64,000 nt of DNA. Origin: Pseudomonas sp. SCB32. GTDB lineage: Bacteria > Pseudomonadota > Gammaproteobacteria > Pseudomonadales > Pseudomonadaceae. The stretch's first letter is position 1. The number at the start of each line of letters is the position of its first letter. Location: positions 5,270,001 to 5,334,000 of the forward strand of contig NZ_CP045118.1 in assembly GCF_009189165.1 (NCBI RefSeq). Direction: 5' to 3'. The notes beneath the pieces were generated by a model. That model was not told the origin of the DNA and did not search any database. It was given only the letters and a program-made list of their open reading frames with translations. Shown here piece after piece: positions 37,154 through 48,673 of the stretch. Made by a program: the position numbers and the translations under genes.

Positions 37154-38299
37154 ATGATCATCTCTGCCTCTACCGACTACCGCGCCGCCGCCCAACGCAA
37201 GCTGCCGCCGTTCCTCTTCCATTACGCCGATGGCGGCGCCTACGCGGAACACACGCTGCGCCACAACGTCGAAGACCTGGCCGGCATTGCCCTGCGCCAG
37301 CGCGTGCTGAAGAACATGTCCGAGTTGAGCCTTGAGACGAAGCTGTTCAATGAGACACTGAGCATGCCCGTCGCCCTGGCCCCGGTCGGCCTGACCGGCA
37401 TGTACGCCCGGCGCGGCGAGGTGCAGGCAGCCCGCGCGGCGGCGGCGAAAGGCATCCCCTTTACCATGTCCACGGTATCGGTCTGCCCCATCGAGGAGGT
37501 CGCCCCGGCCATCGACCGGCCCATGTGGTTCCAGCTCTACGTGTTGAAGGACCGTGGCTTCATGCGCAATGCCCTGGAGCGCGCCAAGGCTGCCGGCGTC
37601 ACCACCCTGGTGTTCACCGTCGACATGCCGGTGCCGGGCGCCCGCTACCGCGACGCCCACTCCGGCATGAGCGGCCCAAATGCGCCGCTGCGCCGCGTCT
37701 GGCAAGCCATGACCCATCCGGCCTGGGCGCTGGACGTCGGCCTGCTGGGCAAGCCGCACGACCTGGGCAACATCTCCAAGTACCGCGGCAACCCCACGGG
37801 ACTTGCCGACTACATCGGCTGGCTGGGCGCCAACTTTGACCCGTCGATCTCCTGGAAGGACCTGGAATGGATCCGTGACTTCTGGGACGGCCCGATGGTG
37901 ATCAAGGGCATCCTCGACCCCGAGGATGCGAAAGACGCGGTGAAATTCGGCGCCGACGGTATCGTCGTGTCCAACCACGGCGGTCGCCAGCTCGACGGCG
38001 TACTCTCCAGCGCCCGTGCCCTGCCGGCGATTGCCGATGCGGTGAAAGGCGACTTGAAGATCCTCGCCGACTCCGGCATCCGCAGCGGCCTGGACGTGGT
38101 GCGCATGGTCGCCCTGGGCGCAGACACCGTGCTCATCGGCCGCGCCTTCCTCTACGCCCTGGCCACCCACGGCGAAGCCGGCGTGAAGAACCTGCTGGAC
38201 CTGTTCGAGAAGGAAATGCGCGTGGCCATGGTGCTCACCGGCGCCAAGTCCATCAGCGAGATCACCCGCGACTCGCTGGTGCGCGAGCTGCGCGCGTAA
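37154..38299 (+). CDS. lldD: L-lactate dehydrogenase (FMN, quinone-dependent)
   Basis: LldD oxidises L-lactate to pyruvate and passes electrons to the quinone pool. The 381-residue protein is a full alpha-hydroxy acid oxidase TIM barrel: [21 protein letters not shown] at the start, [14 protein letters not shown], the FMN-binding [11 protein letters not shown] and the signature [14 protein letters not shown] with the catalytic His and Arg, then [13 protein letters not shown]. All active-site residues are present. Confidence 0.98.
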   Translation: MIISASTDYRAAAQRKLPPFLFHYADGGAYAEHTLRHNVEDLAGIALRQRVLKNMSELSLETKLFNETLSMPVALAPVGLTGMYARRGEVQAARAAAAKGIPFTMSTVSVCPIEEVAPAIDRPMWFQLYVLKDRGFMRNALERAKAAGVTTLVFTVDMPVPGARYRDAHSGMSGPNAPLRRVWQAMTHPAWALDVGLLGKPHDLGNISKYRGNPTGLADYIGWLGANFDPSISWKDLEWIRDFWDGPMVIKGILDPEDAKDAVKFGADGIVVSNHGGRQLDGVLSSARALPAIADAVKGDLKILADSGIRSGLDVVRMVALGADTVLIGRAFLYALATHGEAGVKNLLDLFEKEMRVAMVLTGAKSISEITRDSLVRELRA

Positions 38300-38315
38300 C
38301 CGAAGGCAAGGCTTC

Positions 38316-38342
38316 TGGGCTCCCGCATTCGCGGGAGTGACG
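38316..38342 (+). repeat. REP-like palindrome, first of the pair after lldD
   Basis: TGGGCTCCCGCATTCGCGGGAGTGACG is the same element family as at 37095 (stem CTCCCGC with GCGGGAG), in plus orientation. Confidence 0.75.
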
Positions 38343-38364
38343 CCAGGGGATAAGCTCCTTCGCT

Positions 38365-38392
38365 CGTCATCCCCGCGAACGCGGGGACCCAG
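38365..38392 (-). repeat. REP-like palindrome, second copy after lldD
   Basis: CGTCATCCCCGCGAACGCGGGGACCCAG is the inverse orientation of the element at 37095; the two differ in few bases. Together with the copy at 38316 it makes the second inverted pair flanking lldD. Confidence 0.8.
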
Positions 38393-38485
38393 ATGGCCGA
38401 GTCAGCCGCCACTCTACGGCGCCGACTATGACAAACCGATGGGCCGTCCAGCGGTCCACGCTCACCGATGATGACTGGAGCCGCC

Positions 38486-41293
<2,808 letters not shown>

Positions 41294-41372
41294 GCCCCCT
41301 GAAGCACCCGGCGGGCGGTACGAAAGCCCCCGCCGGAGCTTGCCATTTCGAGCTGGCAAAAGTCCTCAGTCA

Positions 41373-41389
41373 TTTAAGCTCTCGTTAAC
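41373..41389 (+). promoter_or_regulatory. PmrA-box-like site upstream of speD
   Basis: TTTAAG, 5 bases (CTCTC), GTTAAC fits the PmrA box YTTAAK-N5-YTTAAK at one half perfectly and at the TTAA core of the other. It lies 63 bases before the speD start, with a possible -10 (CTAATG) beyond it. In P. aeruginosa the same operon is induced by PmrA under low Mg2+ and cationic peptides, so autoregulation is likely. Confidence 0.65.
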
Positions 41390-41452
41390 TTGCCAGACCT
41401 AATGTGCATCCAATGCGAGGGCAGGCCTCGCTGATCGGAAGCAGGAGGCAAC

Positions 41453-41923
41453 ATGGCAATTCAAGCGTTGCGACTCGACTCGGTTAACGTGCTCGGCAAG
41501 CAACTGATCATCGAACTGTTCGACTGCATCGACACGCGCTTCGACGATATCCAGTGGATCGAGGAGAGCATGCTCGAGGCCGCGCGACAGGCAAACGCCA
41601 CCATCGTCACATCCGCATTTCACAAGTTCAGCCCGATCGGAATTTCCGGCGTCGTGGTGATTGCCGAATCGCATCTGGCGATCCACACCTGGCCCGAGTT
41701 CCACTATGCCGCGGTGGACGTTTTCACTTGTGGTGACGTGCTCGATGGCGACAAGGCGGTCCAGGTGCTCTGCGAGCGACTGGGCAGCCGGCGTCACCTG
41801 GTCTCCAGCATGGACCGGGGCCTCAATGGCCATCGCCTGGGCCTGCTCACACGCGGCCAGAACGACGCTCTCGTGCCGGCCTCACCCCGACTGACGAGCG
41901 AGGACAGGGAGGTGGCATCATGA
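41453..41923 (+). CDS. speD: S-adenosylmethionine decarboxylase proenzyme
   Basis: The enzyme makes decarboxylated SAM, the aminopropyl donor for spermidine. The 156-residue proenzyme is the short class 1b form with the cleavage site AESHLAIHTWPE (Glu-Ser; the Ser becomes the pyruvoyl group), the conserved catalytic Cys in VFTCGD and the His in the same region. It is equivalent to PA4773 (speD2), a paralogue apart from the housekeeping speD. The C-terminal 40 residues are less conserved. It overlaps speE by 4 bases. Confidence 0.95.
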   Translation: MAIQALRLDSVNVLGKQLIIELFDCIDTRFDDIQWIEESMLEAARQANATIVTSAFHKFSPIGISGVVVIAESHLAIHTWPEFHYAAVDVFTCGDVLDGDKAVQVLCERLGSRRHLVSSMDRGLNGHRLGLLTRGQNDALVPASPRLTSEDREVAS

Positions 41924-43056
41924 ACGAGCCCCACATAGAACCCGCGCAGCTGCTGGCCGACGCCAATGCCCTGCGCTACGACATCGACCTGACCGGACTC
42001 GTCCCCCCGGAAGTCGCCGCCCAACTCCCCCCGCTGCCCCCCAATCATTTCTACTTCTATCCGCCGGACCCCAAGCAGGTCGGCGATGGCGCGACCAGCT
42101 ACATCGAGGACAGCGACCCCTTCGACCAGTACGTCTATCGCCTGAGCCGCGTGGTCTATCAGGGCCGCACGCGCTGGCAGAACGTGCTGATCGCCGACAC
42201 CTACAACTACGACCGCGTGCTGATGCTCGACGGCGCGATCCAGAGCGCGGAAACGGACGAATCCCTGTATCACGAACTGCTGGTGCAGCCCGCCATGCTG
42301 GCGCACCCCGACCCGCGCGATGTGCTGATCATCGGTGGCGGCGAAGGGGCGACGCTGCGCGAGGTGCTGTCCCATGCGAGCGTGCGGCGCGCCGTGATGG
42401 TCGACCTCGACCAGGAGCTCGTCGAGCTGTGCCGGGAGCACCTGTTCCAGTGGCACCAGGGCGCCTTCGACGATCCACGTTGCGAGCTGGTATTCGACGA
42501 TGGCCGCGCCTATCTCGAACAGGACCCCTCGCTGTTCGACGTGGTCATCATCGATGTCGTCGACATGCTCGACAACGGGCCGGCGCAGGCGCTCTACACC
42601 CGGCAGTTCTACGAACTGTTGCACGCCCGACTGCGCCCCGGCGGCATCGTCGCGGTACAGGGGCTGGAGTTCTCCCACTGCGACGACAAACCCCACGCGG
42701 CCCTCGCCCGCACCCTGCGCTGCGTGTTCGGGCAGGTGCACAGCTACCGCGCCGCGATCCCCTCGTTCCTGTCGTCCTGGGGGTTCCTGCTGGCGTCCGA
42801 CTGGCTCGCGCCGAACCTGTGGTCCGCTGAAGAGATCGACCGCAGCATCGATCAGCGCCTCGGCCAGCTCTGGCTCGACCACATCGACGGCGAATACCTG
42901 AAAGCCTGCTTCGTGATGGATCGGGAGACCCGCTTCCTGTTGTCGCAACCGGGACCGGTGCTGGAAGACGGCGTGCACTTCATTGCGCCGCCGGACATCG
43001 AGGAAATCGAGTTCGGCCCGGCGCAATTGCCCGCCCTGACCGGGTATAGACGATGA
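41920..43056 (+). CDS. speE: Polyamine aminopropyltransferase (spermidine synthase)
   Basis: The enzyme transfers the aminopropyl group of decarboxylated SAM to putrescine. The 378-residue protein is longer than classical SpeE, with an N-terminal extension of about 70 residues. The Rossmann core has VLIIGGGEGATLREVLSH, VMVDLDQELVELC, and the catalytic Asp pair in FDVVIIDVVDM. In P. aeruginosa the orthologous PA4774 (speE2) makes outer-surface spermidine that protects against cationic peptides. It overlaps both neighbours by 4 bases. Confidence 0.94.
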   Translation: MNEPHIEPAQLLADANALRYDIDLTGLVPPEVAAQLPPLPPNHFYFYPPDPKQVGDGATSYIEDSDPFDQYVYRLSRVVYQGRTRWQNVLIADTYNYDRVLMLDGAIQSAETDESLYHELLVQPAMLAHPDPRDVLIIGGGEGATLREVLSHASVRRAVMVDLDQELVELCREHLFQWHQGAFDDPRCELVFDDGRAYLEQDPSLFDVVIIDVVDMLDNGPAQALYTRQFYELLHARLRPGGIVAVQGLEFSHCDDKPHAALARTLRCVFGQVHSYRAAIPSFLSSWGFLLASDWLAPNLWSAEEIDRSIDQRLGQLWLDHIDGEYLKACFVMDRETRFLLSQPGPVLEDGVHFIAPPDIEEIEFGPAQLPALTGYRR

Positions 43057-43904
43057 CCGCCGCCCCGGCCCCGAGGCTCTCCCCGGCCATCCTCGCGCCC
43101 TGCCAGCTGTACCGGGTGAGTTACCGCAACCGGGACGACGGCCTGCCGGTGCTGCTGCGCCTGGAGGATCCGCAACCGGCGCTGGCATTGCTGGCGCGGG
43201 ATGAGGAGCTGACCGAGGACAGCCTGCTGCCCGACAGCGCCGCCGCTGACGAACTGCTGGTGATATTCGCCAGCGGCGGCCTGCAGACCGGGCATGCCTG
43301 GCGCCAGCGCCTGGAGTCCTGGATGGCGCCCGATCCGGGCGCGCAGTCGCCAATGCTGGATATCCCGTCGTTCAGCGACCGGGTGCTCTGGCGTCCCGGT
43401 CGAGGGTTGATCATTGGCAGCCCCGAGCGCTGCCGGGAACTGCTCGAAGGCCTGGTCGCCTTCGACTGGTACGAAAGCCGCCTGCGCGATCTGGAGAATG
43501 CCGTCGCCCAGGCCTGGGAGCCAGCCCAGCGCGATATCGAGCTGACGCACCAGTTGCAGCCGCCGGCGTTGTTGCGCCAGACCCAGGTCAACCGCCAGGT
43601 GCTCCACACCACGCGCTGGCGCATGACCTACACGCGCCTGGAGTCGCACCTGGAAAAGCCGCCGCAGCAGTTGCCCGGAGCCGTGCGCAGGCTGTACAAC
43701 GAGCTGTCCGTCCAGGCCGAGGCGCACGATCGCCTCGCCGCCCTGGACGACCGCATCGAAGTGCTGCAGGACCTCTATGAACTGGCGACCGACCGGCTCA
43801 GCGAATACCGCTACTATCGAGGCGAGTTGCGGGTGGAATGGCTGATCGTCGCAATCCTGCTGATCGATACGGGCCTGAGCCTGTGGGAATTCTGGCATCG
43901 CTGA
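43053..43904 (+). CDS. RMD1/DUF155-like protein, equivalent to PA4775
   Basis: The 283-residue protein resembles the RMD1/YagE (DUF155) family: an N-terminal mixed region with FSDRVLWRPGRGLIIGS, then a long helical part (about 190-260) with DRLAALDDRIEVLQDLYELATDRLSEYRYYRGELRVEWLIVAILLIDTGLSLWEF, where a C-terminal membrane helix follows the helical pair. This C-terminal layout is the family hallmark. The gene overlaps speE by 4 bases and precedes pmrA by 13, so it belongs to the speD-speE-pmrAB operon. The role is unknown. Confidence 0.75.
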   Translation: MTAAPAPRLSPAILAPCQLYRVSYRNRDDGLPVLLRLEDPQPALALLARDEELTEDSLLPDSAAADELLVIFASGGLQTGHAWRQRLESWMAPDPGAQSPMLDIPSFSDRVLWRPGRGLIIGSPERCRELLEGLVAFDWYESRLRDLENAVAQAWEPAQRDIELTHQLQPPALLRQTQVNRQVLHTTRWRMTYTRLESHLEKPPQQLPGAVRRLYNELSVQAEAHDRLAALDDRIEVLQDLYELATDRLSEYRYYRGELRVEWLIVAILLIDTGLSLWEFWHR

Positions 43905-43917
43905 ACAGGGAGCTGCC

Positions 43918-44595
43918 ATGAGGATATTACTGGCGGAAGATGACCAACTGCTGGGCGACGGAATTCGCGCCGGGCTCGGCCTGGAAGGCGACACCGTGGA
44001 CTGGGTCCAGGATGGCCAGGCCGCCGACCAGGCGCTGCAGACCGACGAGTTCGACCTGCTGGTGCTCGACCTCGGCCTGCCGCGCAAGGACGGCCTGGAA
44101 GTACTGCGCGCCTTGCGCCGGCGCGGCGACCTGACGCCCGTGCTGATCCTCACTGCCCGCGACAAGGTGGCCGACCGCGTGGCCGGCCTCGACGCCGGCG
44201 CTGACGACTACCTGACCAAACCCTTCGACCTCGATGAACTGCTCGCCCGCGTCCGTGCCCTCACCCGCCGCCGCACCGGTCGCGCCGCGCCGCTTCTGCA
44301 ACACGGTGAATTGATGCTGAACCCGGCCACCCACCAGGTCAGCCTCGCCGGCGCGCCAGTGGAACTGGCCCCGCGCGAGTACGCGCTGTTGCGCCTTTTG
44401 CTGGAGCAGCGCGGCAAGGTGCTGTCGCGCACTCGTCTGGTCGAGGCCCTGTACGGCTGGGACGGCGACCTGGAGAGCAACGCCATCGAGGTCCACATCC
44501 ACCACCTGCGGCGCAAGCTCGGTAACGGCCTGATCCGCACCGTGCGCGGCATCGGCTACGGCATAGACCGTCCCGGCACTCCGTCCTCGCCGTGA
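43918..44595 (+). CDS. pmrA: Two-component response regulator PmrA
   Basis: The 225-residue OmpR-family regulator has a receiver domain with the acidic pair EDD (residues 7-9), phospho-acceptor Asp51 (LLVLDLGLP), Thr in LILTARD and Lys in LTKPFDLDEL, then a winged helix (ELAPREYALLRLLLEQRGKVLSRTRLVEALYG, IEVHIHHLRRKLG). Position and neighbours identify it as PmrA, which activates LPS-modification genes and its own operon in response to low Mg2+ or cationic peptides. Confidence 0.94.
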   Translation: MRILLAEDDQLLGDGIRAGLGLEGDTVDWVQDGQAADQALQTDEFDLLVLDLGLPRKDGLEVLRALRRRGDLTPVLILTARDKVADRVAGLDAGADDYLTKPFDLDELLARVRALTRRRTGRAAPLLQHGELMLNPATHQVSLAGAPVELAPREYALLRLLLEQRGKVLSRTRLVEALYGWDGDLESNAIEVHIHHLRRKLGNGLIRTVRGIGYGIDRPGTPSSP

Positions 44596-45998
44596 GTTCC
44601 GCTCCGCGCCGCGCCGGCTCGCTCAGCCGCCGCCTGTTGCTCTTGCTGATCGGCGGCATCTCGCTGTGCTGGCTGGTGGCCGGTTTCTTCACCTATCACC
44701 TGACCCGCGAGCAGGTGAACGGCCTCTACGACCAGGACATGATCGACTTTGGCCAGGCCGCCCTGAGCCTGGTGGATATCGCCGACTCCGTCGACGCCCA
44801 GCCCACGCCGCCAGGGGACATCATCGCGCGCAGCCGCAAGGCCATCGAAGGCTTGCCGCTGATTCGCCGGGAAGCCACGCTGGGTTACTCCATCTGGTAC
44901 CAGGGCCAACGCCTGCTCACCACCGACCAGCCGCCACCCGACGTCGAGCAGCAGCCGCTGGGCTTCTCCCGCCTGGAACAGGGCGACGTGCGCTGGCGGG
45001 TACTGCAGATCGCCTCGACAGGCCCGGACGGCGTGCGGATCTGGGTATTCGAGAACCAGCAATACCGCTCCAAGACCCTGCGACTGCTGCTGTTCAGCGC
45101 ACTGTTCCCGCTGCTGCTGGCCCTGCCGCTGTTCCTCGTGCTGGTCTGGCTCGGCGTGCGCCAGGGGCTGGCACCGTTGCGCAGCCTGATAGCCCAGCTC
45201 CACCTGCGCACCGCCCACAGCCTGCATCCGCTGTCACTGAACCGGGCGCCGGTGGAGGTGCACAGCCTGGTCAACGAACTGAACCTGCTGCTGGAGCGCC
45301 TGCAATTGGCCATGGAGGCCGAACGCCGTCTGACCAGTGATGCCGCCCACGAAATCCGTACGCCGCTGGCCAGCCTGCGCACCCACGCCCAGGTGGCGCT
45401 GCGCTCCTCCGATCCGGCGGCCCATGCCCATGGCCTGCAGCAGGTCAGCCGCAGCGTCGAGCGCATCAGTGCGCTGATGGAGCAGATCCTGTTGCTGGCC
45501 CGGCTCGACGGTGAAGAGCTGCACGAAACCTTCAGCCGTGTCGACCTCGGCCTGCTCGCCGAGGAAAGCATCGCCGAGCTCGCCCCGCAGGCCATCGACA
45601 AGCACATCGACCTCACCCTCGACACCCAGCCGGGCACCACCCTGATGGGCGTGTCGGTGTGGCTCGGACTGATCCTCACCAACCTGGTCGGCAACGCCCT
45701 GCGCTACACCCCCGACGGCGGCCGGGTGGCGGTGACCCTGGAGCGCGCCGGCACCAAGCTGCTGCTCTGGGTACGCGATAACGGCCCCGGCGTTGCACAG
45801 GCCGAGCAGGCCGCCATCTTCACCCGCTTCTATCGCAGCCCCAGCGTTGCCAACAGCGCTGGCAGCGGTCTTGGCCTGCCCATCGTCAAGCGCATCGTGG
45901 AGATCCATCACGGCCGCATCAGCCTGCACGAAGGGCTGGAGGGCGCCGGCCTGGGCGTTTGCGTCGAACTGCCGGCAAGCGCTGGCGAAAAAGAGTGA
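44592..45998 (+). CDS. pmrB: Sensor histidine kinase PmrB
   Basis: The 468-residue kinase starts with GTG at 44592, overlapping the pmrA stop by 4 bases. Two membrane helices (about 12-35 and 160-185) bound a periplasmic sensor of about 125 residues. A HAMP-like linker follows, then the H box SDAAHEIRTPLASLRTHAQ with the phospho-accepting His, the N box LILTNLVGNALRYTPDGG, and the G boxes VRDNGPGV and GSGLGLPIV. All catalytic motifs are intact. Confidence 0.94.
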   Translation: MSSAPRRAGSLSRRLLLLLIGGISLCWLVAGFFTYHLTREQVNGLYDQDMIDFGQAALSLVDIADSVDAQPTPPGDIIARSRKAIEGLPLIRREATLGYSIWYQGQRLLTTDQPPPDVEQQPLGFSRLEQGDVRWRVLQIASTGPDGVRIWVFENQQYRSKTLRLLLFSALFPLLLALPLFLVLVWLGVRQGLAPLRSLIAQLHLRTAHSLHPLSLNRAPVEVHSLVNELNLLLERLQLAMEAERRLTSDAAHEIRTPLASLRTHAQVALRSSDPAAHAHGLQQVSRSVERISALMEQILLLARLDGEELHETFSRVDLGLLAEESIAELAPQAIDKHIDLTLDTQPGTTLMGVSVWLGLILTNLVGNALRYTPDGGRVAVTLERAGTKLLLWVRDNGPGVAQAEQAAIFTRFYRSPSVANSAGSGLGLPIVKRIVEIHHGRISLHEGLEGAGLGVCVELPASAGEKE

Positions 45999-46083
45999 AC
46001 CTGGCGAAAAACCCGACAGTCCACCCTGTACGGTCCGCATGATCGGTCCGCGACAACTCGGGCAAATTGCCAGGAGTCCAACC

Positions 46084-46335
46084 ATGAAACGTATCGCCCT
46101 GCTCATTACCGCTGCCCTGCTGGCGTCGCCGGCATTCGCCGCCGACCTGTGCAGCGACAACCTCCAGAAAATCGACGCCGCCGTGCAGTCCAATGCCGGC
46201 ACCGCTCAGACCCAGGACCAGGCCATGCGCCTGCAGGAAAAGGCTATCCAGTCCCAGCAGGCAGGCAATACCAAGGCCTGCATCGCCCAAACCGAAAAAG
46301 CCCTGAAGCTGCTCAAGCAGACCGGTAGATCCTGA
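46084..46335 (+). CDS. Small secreted protein of unknown function
   Basis: The ATG at 46084 behind AGGAG gives an 83-residue protein with a Sec signal peptide (MKRIALLITAALLASPAFA, cut before ADLC). The mature part of about 64 residues is helical, Gln/Ala/Lys-rich, and has two Cys (CSDNL and KACIAQ) that could form a disulfide. I recognise no family. It follows pmrB by 85 bases and may share its transcript. Confidence 0.75.
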   Translation: MKRIALLITAALLASPAFAADLCSDNLQKIDAAVQSNAGTAQTQDQAMRLQEKAIQSQQAGNTKACIAQTEKALKLLKQTGRS

Positions 46336-46568
46336 TCCCTGTTCGACGGCCGGCCGGGCGCGCCGGCCGCCTTGTTTTCCGGGTGCCTTGTCCCCCGCGG
46401 GATTCGTGCGCCGATAAACCCGACGAAACTCTCACCATTCGCGATAAAGCAGTTCATTGACCCGGCCGACAGCCGCCGCTGGCTGCTGCGCGGCTTGGCT
46501 GCGGTGCCACGGCGGGCACCGCGCCAGGGGGAAAACGTCCGTTGATCGACACCTGGTGAAACCATTTC

Positions 46569-46596
46569 TTGAGCGTGCCCCACGATCGGATAGAAT
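46569..46596 (+). promoter_or_regulatory. Predicted promoter of the riboswitch-exporter unit
   Basis: TTGAGC, 16 bases, TAGAAT ends about 7 bases before the first base of the aptamer, the distance expected for a transcript that starts with the riboswitch. Confidence 0.65.
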
Positions 46597-46601
46597 GCGC
46601 G

Positions 46602-46745
46602 GCGTCATTGGGGAGTAGCCGACCGTTCTCGCGAACGGGGACGACGTCAACACACTTGGCCCACAGGCCATGGCGTCGCCAGCGATTCTGCCTGGCAAGA
46701 CCTTTGACCACGCAGCCTCCGAACGGCCGGGGAGCGCGTGGTCAT
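46602..46745 (+). ncRNA. yybP-ykoY family manganese riboswitch
   Basis: The leader carries the conserved yybP-ykoY core: ATTGGGGAGTAGCC near the 5' end and the 3' element GGCAAGACCTTTGACC at about 46693-46708, with GC-rich hairpins between. A further stem (GACCACGC with GCGTGGTC, 46706-46743) follows and may serve as the expression platform by sequestering part of the aptamer or forming a switch. Members of this class bind Mn2+ and turn on Mn exporters. The downstream gene is a cation exporter, in agreement. Confidence 0.85.
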
Positions 46746-46821
46746 GGGTATCGATCCGGCCGGGAGTTTTCACCGTGATGCACCACCCCATCCCTTGCTC
46801 CATCCATCTGGAGCCGCGCGC

Positions 46822-47832
46822 ATGCTGACCTTCATCTTCGAACTGCTCGGCATGCTGCTGGTGATCCTGATTGCCGCCGAAGTCTTCACCAATGCGCTGG
46901 AGCATTTCGGCGAGCGCCAGGGCATCTCCGAAGGCGTCACGGGCTCGCTGTTCGCCGCCATCGGCACCGCCCTGCCGGAAACCCTGATCCCCCTGCTGGC
47001 ACTGTTCGCCGGCACCAGTAACGCCAACCTCAACCAGGAAGTCGGTGTTGGCGCCATCCTCGGTGCGCCGTTGATGCTGTCGACCCTGTCCACCTGCCTG
47101 ATGGCCTGCTTCGCCCTGCGCGCGCGTGGCCTGACCGGACGCGTGCGCCCCGAACGCACGGGCCTGCAACGTGACCTGAACTTCTTCCTGATCGCCTTCA
47201 GCGTCGCCACGGTCGCGATGTTCGTGCCGGCGGGCTACCTGACCGTGCGCCTCGGCCTGAGCCTGCTGCTGGTGCTCACCTATGTTGCCTACATCACCCT
47301 TACGCTGAGGGCGTCGCAGGAGCTGGTGGAGAACGGCCACGGCACTGAAGCCGACCACCACATGTACCTGTCGCGCATCGGCTTGCCGACCAACCTTGCG
47401 ACTATCCTGCTGCAGCTACTGCTGGGCTTGGGTCTGCTGGTGCTGGGCGCCAAGGGCTTCATCCATGGCGTCGAGGGACTGTCGCACCTTCTGGGCGTCT
47501 CCGCGCTGCTGCTGTCACTGCTGGTCATCCCGATCGCCACCGAACTGCCGGAGAAGATCAACAGCATCCTCTGGGTTCGCCGCGGCAAGGACACCCTGGC
47601 CTTCGGCAATATCAGCGGCGCCATGGTGTTCCAGGGCACCCTGCTGCCCGCCATCGGCATCCTGCTCACCCCCTGGCAACCGCGCACCGAAGTGCTCACC
47701 GGGGTGCTGATCACGCTCGGCGCCGCCCTCTGGCTGCGCCTCAATGCCCAGCGCGACGGACTGCCGATCTGGGTGCTGCTGCTCAACGGCGCCCTGTACG
47801 CCGCCTATCTGGGCATCACCCTGTCACGCTGA
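46822..47832 (+). CDS. NCX-family cation/proton or cation/Na+ antiporter, likely manganese exporter
   Basis: The 336-residue membrane protein has about ten helices and the two alpha-repeats of the sodium/calcium exchanger family: GTALPETLIPLLALFAGTSNANLNQEVGVGAILGAPL and ATELPEKINSILWVRRGKDTLAFGNISGAMVFQGTLLPAIG. The start is the ATG at 46822. A Mn2+ riboswitch immediately upstream makes Mn2+ the likely substrate, although the family name suggests Ca2+. It would relieve excess manganese. This link is inference from the riboswitch. Confidence 0.88.
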   Translation: MLTFIFELLGMLLVILIAAEVFTNALEHFGERQGISEGVTGSLFAAIGTALPETLIPLLALFAGTSNANLNQEVGVGAILGAPLMLSTLSTCLMACFALRARGLTGRVRPERTGLQRDLNFFLIAFSVATVAMFVPAGYLTVRLGLSLLLVLTYVAYITLTLRASQELVENGHGTEADHHMYLSRIGLPTNLATILLQLLLGLGLLVLGAKGFIHGVEGLSHLLGVSALLLSLLVIPIATELPEKINSILWVRRGKDTLAFGNISGAMVFQGTLLPAIGILLTPWQPRTEVLTGVLITLGAALWLRLNAQRDGLPIWVLLLNGALYAAYLGITLSR

Positions 47833-47921
47833 CGAGCGCGGCGTACCGCCTACACTGACCAGTCTGGGCTGCCGTTGCTGCGGCAGCCGCTTGTCATACG
47901 CGATACGCCGAAGGAGTGAGC

Positions 47922-48599
47922 ATGAAAATCCTGGTAGTCCTGACCTCCCACGACCAGCTCGGCAGCACCGGCAAGAAAACCGGCTTCTGGCTCGAGGAGT
48001 TCGCCGCGCCCTATTACGTGTTCAAGGATGCCGGCGCCACCCTGACCCTGGCCTCGCCCAAAGGCGGCCAGCCGCCGCTCGATCCCAAGAGCGATGAAGA
48101 AGACGCCCAGACCCCGGCCACCCGCCGCTTCCGCCAGGACAGCGAAGCGCAGGCCGCGCTGGCCTGTACCGTGAAACTCGCGGAGGTGCACGCCGACGAC
48201 TATGACGCCCTGTTCTACCCCGGTGGCCACGGGCCACTCTGGGACCTCGCGGAGGACAGGACGTCGGTGGCGCTGATCGAAGCCTTCCACTCCAGCGGCA
48301 AGCCCGTCTCCGCTGTCTGCCACGCCCCGGCCGTATTCCGCCACCCACGTGGCCTGGACGGCCGTCCCCTGGTACAGGGCCGACATGTCACCGGGTTCAC
48401 CAACAGCGAGGAGGAAGCCGTCGGTCTCACCGACGTGGTGCCCTTCCTCGTCCAGGACATGCTCAAGGCCAACGGCGCCCGCTACAGCAAAGGCCCCGAC
48501 TGGCAGAGCCACGTGGAAGTCGACCGGGGCCTGATCACCGGCCAGAACCCCGCTTCCTCCGAGGCCGTGGCCGAAGCCGTACTGAAATTCCTGACCTGA
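47922..48599 (+). CDS. DJ-1/PfpI family protein (class I glutamine amidotransferase-like)
   Basis: The start is the ATG at 47922 behind AAGGAG, giving 225 residues; a GTG six bases earlier is less likely because it overlaps the ribosome site. The fold is recognised by MKILVVLTSHDQL, KDAGATLTLASPKGG, the DYDALFYPGGHGPLWDLAED acidic loop and the nucleophilic elbow VSAVCHAPAVFRH with the reactive Cys. Members include chaperones and glyoxalase III-like enzymes of the Hsp31 type. The exact activity is not known here. It lies 89 bases after the exporter. Confidence 0.92.
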   Translation: MKILVVLTSHDQLGSTGKKTGFWLEEFAAPYYVFKDAGATLTLASPKGGQPPLDPKSDEEDAQTPATRRFRQDSEAQAALACTVKLAEVHADDYDALFYPGGHGPLWDLAEDRTSVALIEAFHSSGKPVSAVCHAPAVFRHPRGLDGRPLVQGRHVTGFTNSEEEAVGLTDVVPFLVQDMLKANGARYSKGPDWQSHVEVDRGLITGQNPASSEAVAEAVLKFLT

Positions 48600-48620
48600 C
48601 AACGAGTTGCGCCGCCCCGA

Positions 48621-48650
48621 TTGGACCTTGGGGCAGCTTTCCCGTAGAAT
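48621..48650 (+). promoter_or_regulatory. Predicted ssrA promoter
   Basis: TTGGAC, 18 bases, TAGAAT lies 24 bases before the mature tmRNA 5' end, leaving a short 5' precursor for RNase P to remove. Confidence 0.55.
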
Positions 48651-48673
48651 GGTCGCCGACCTTTCAAGGTTTT

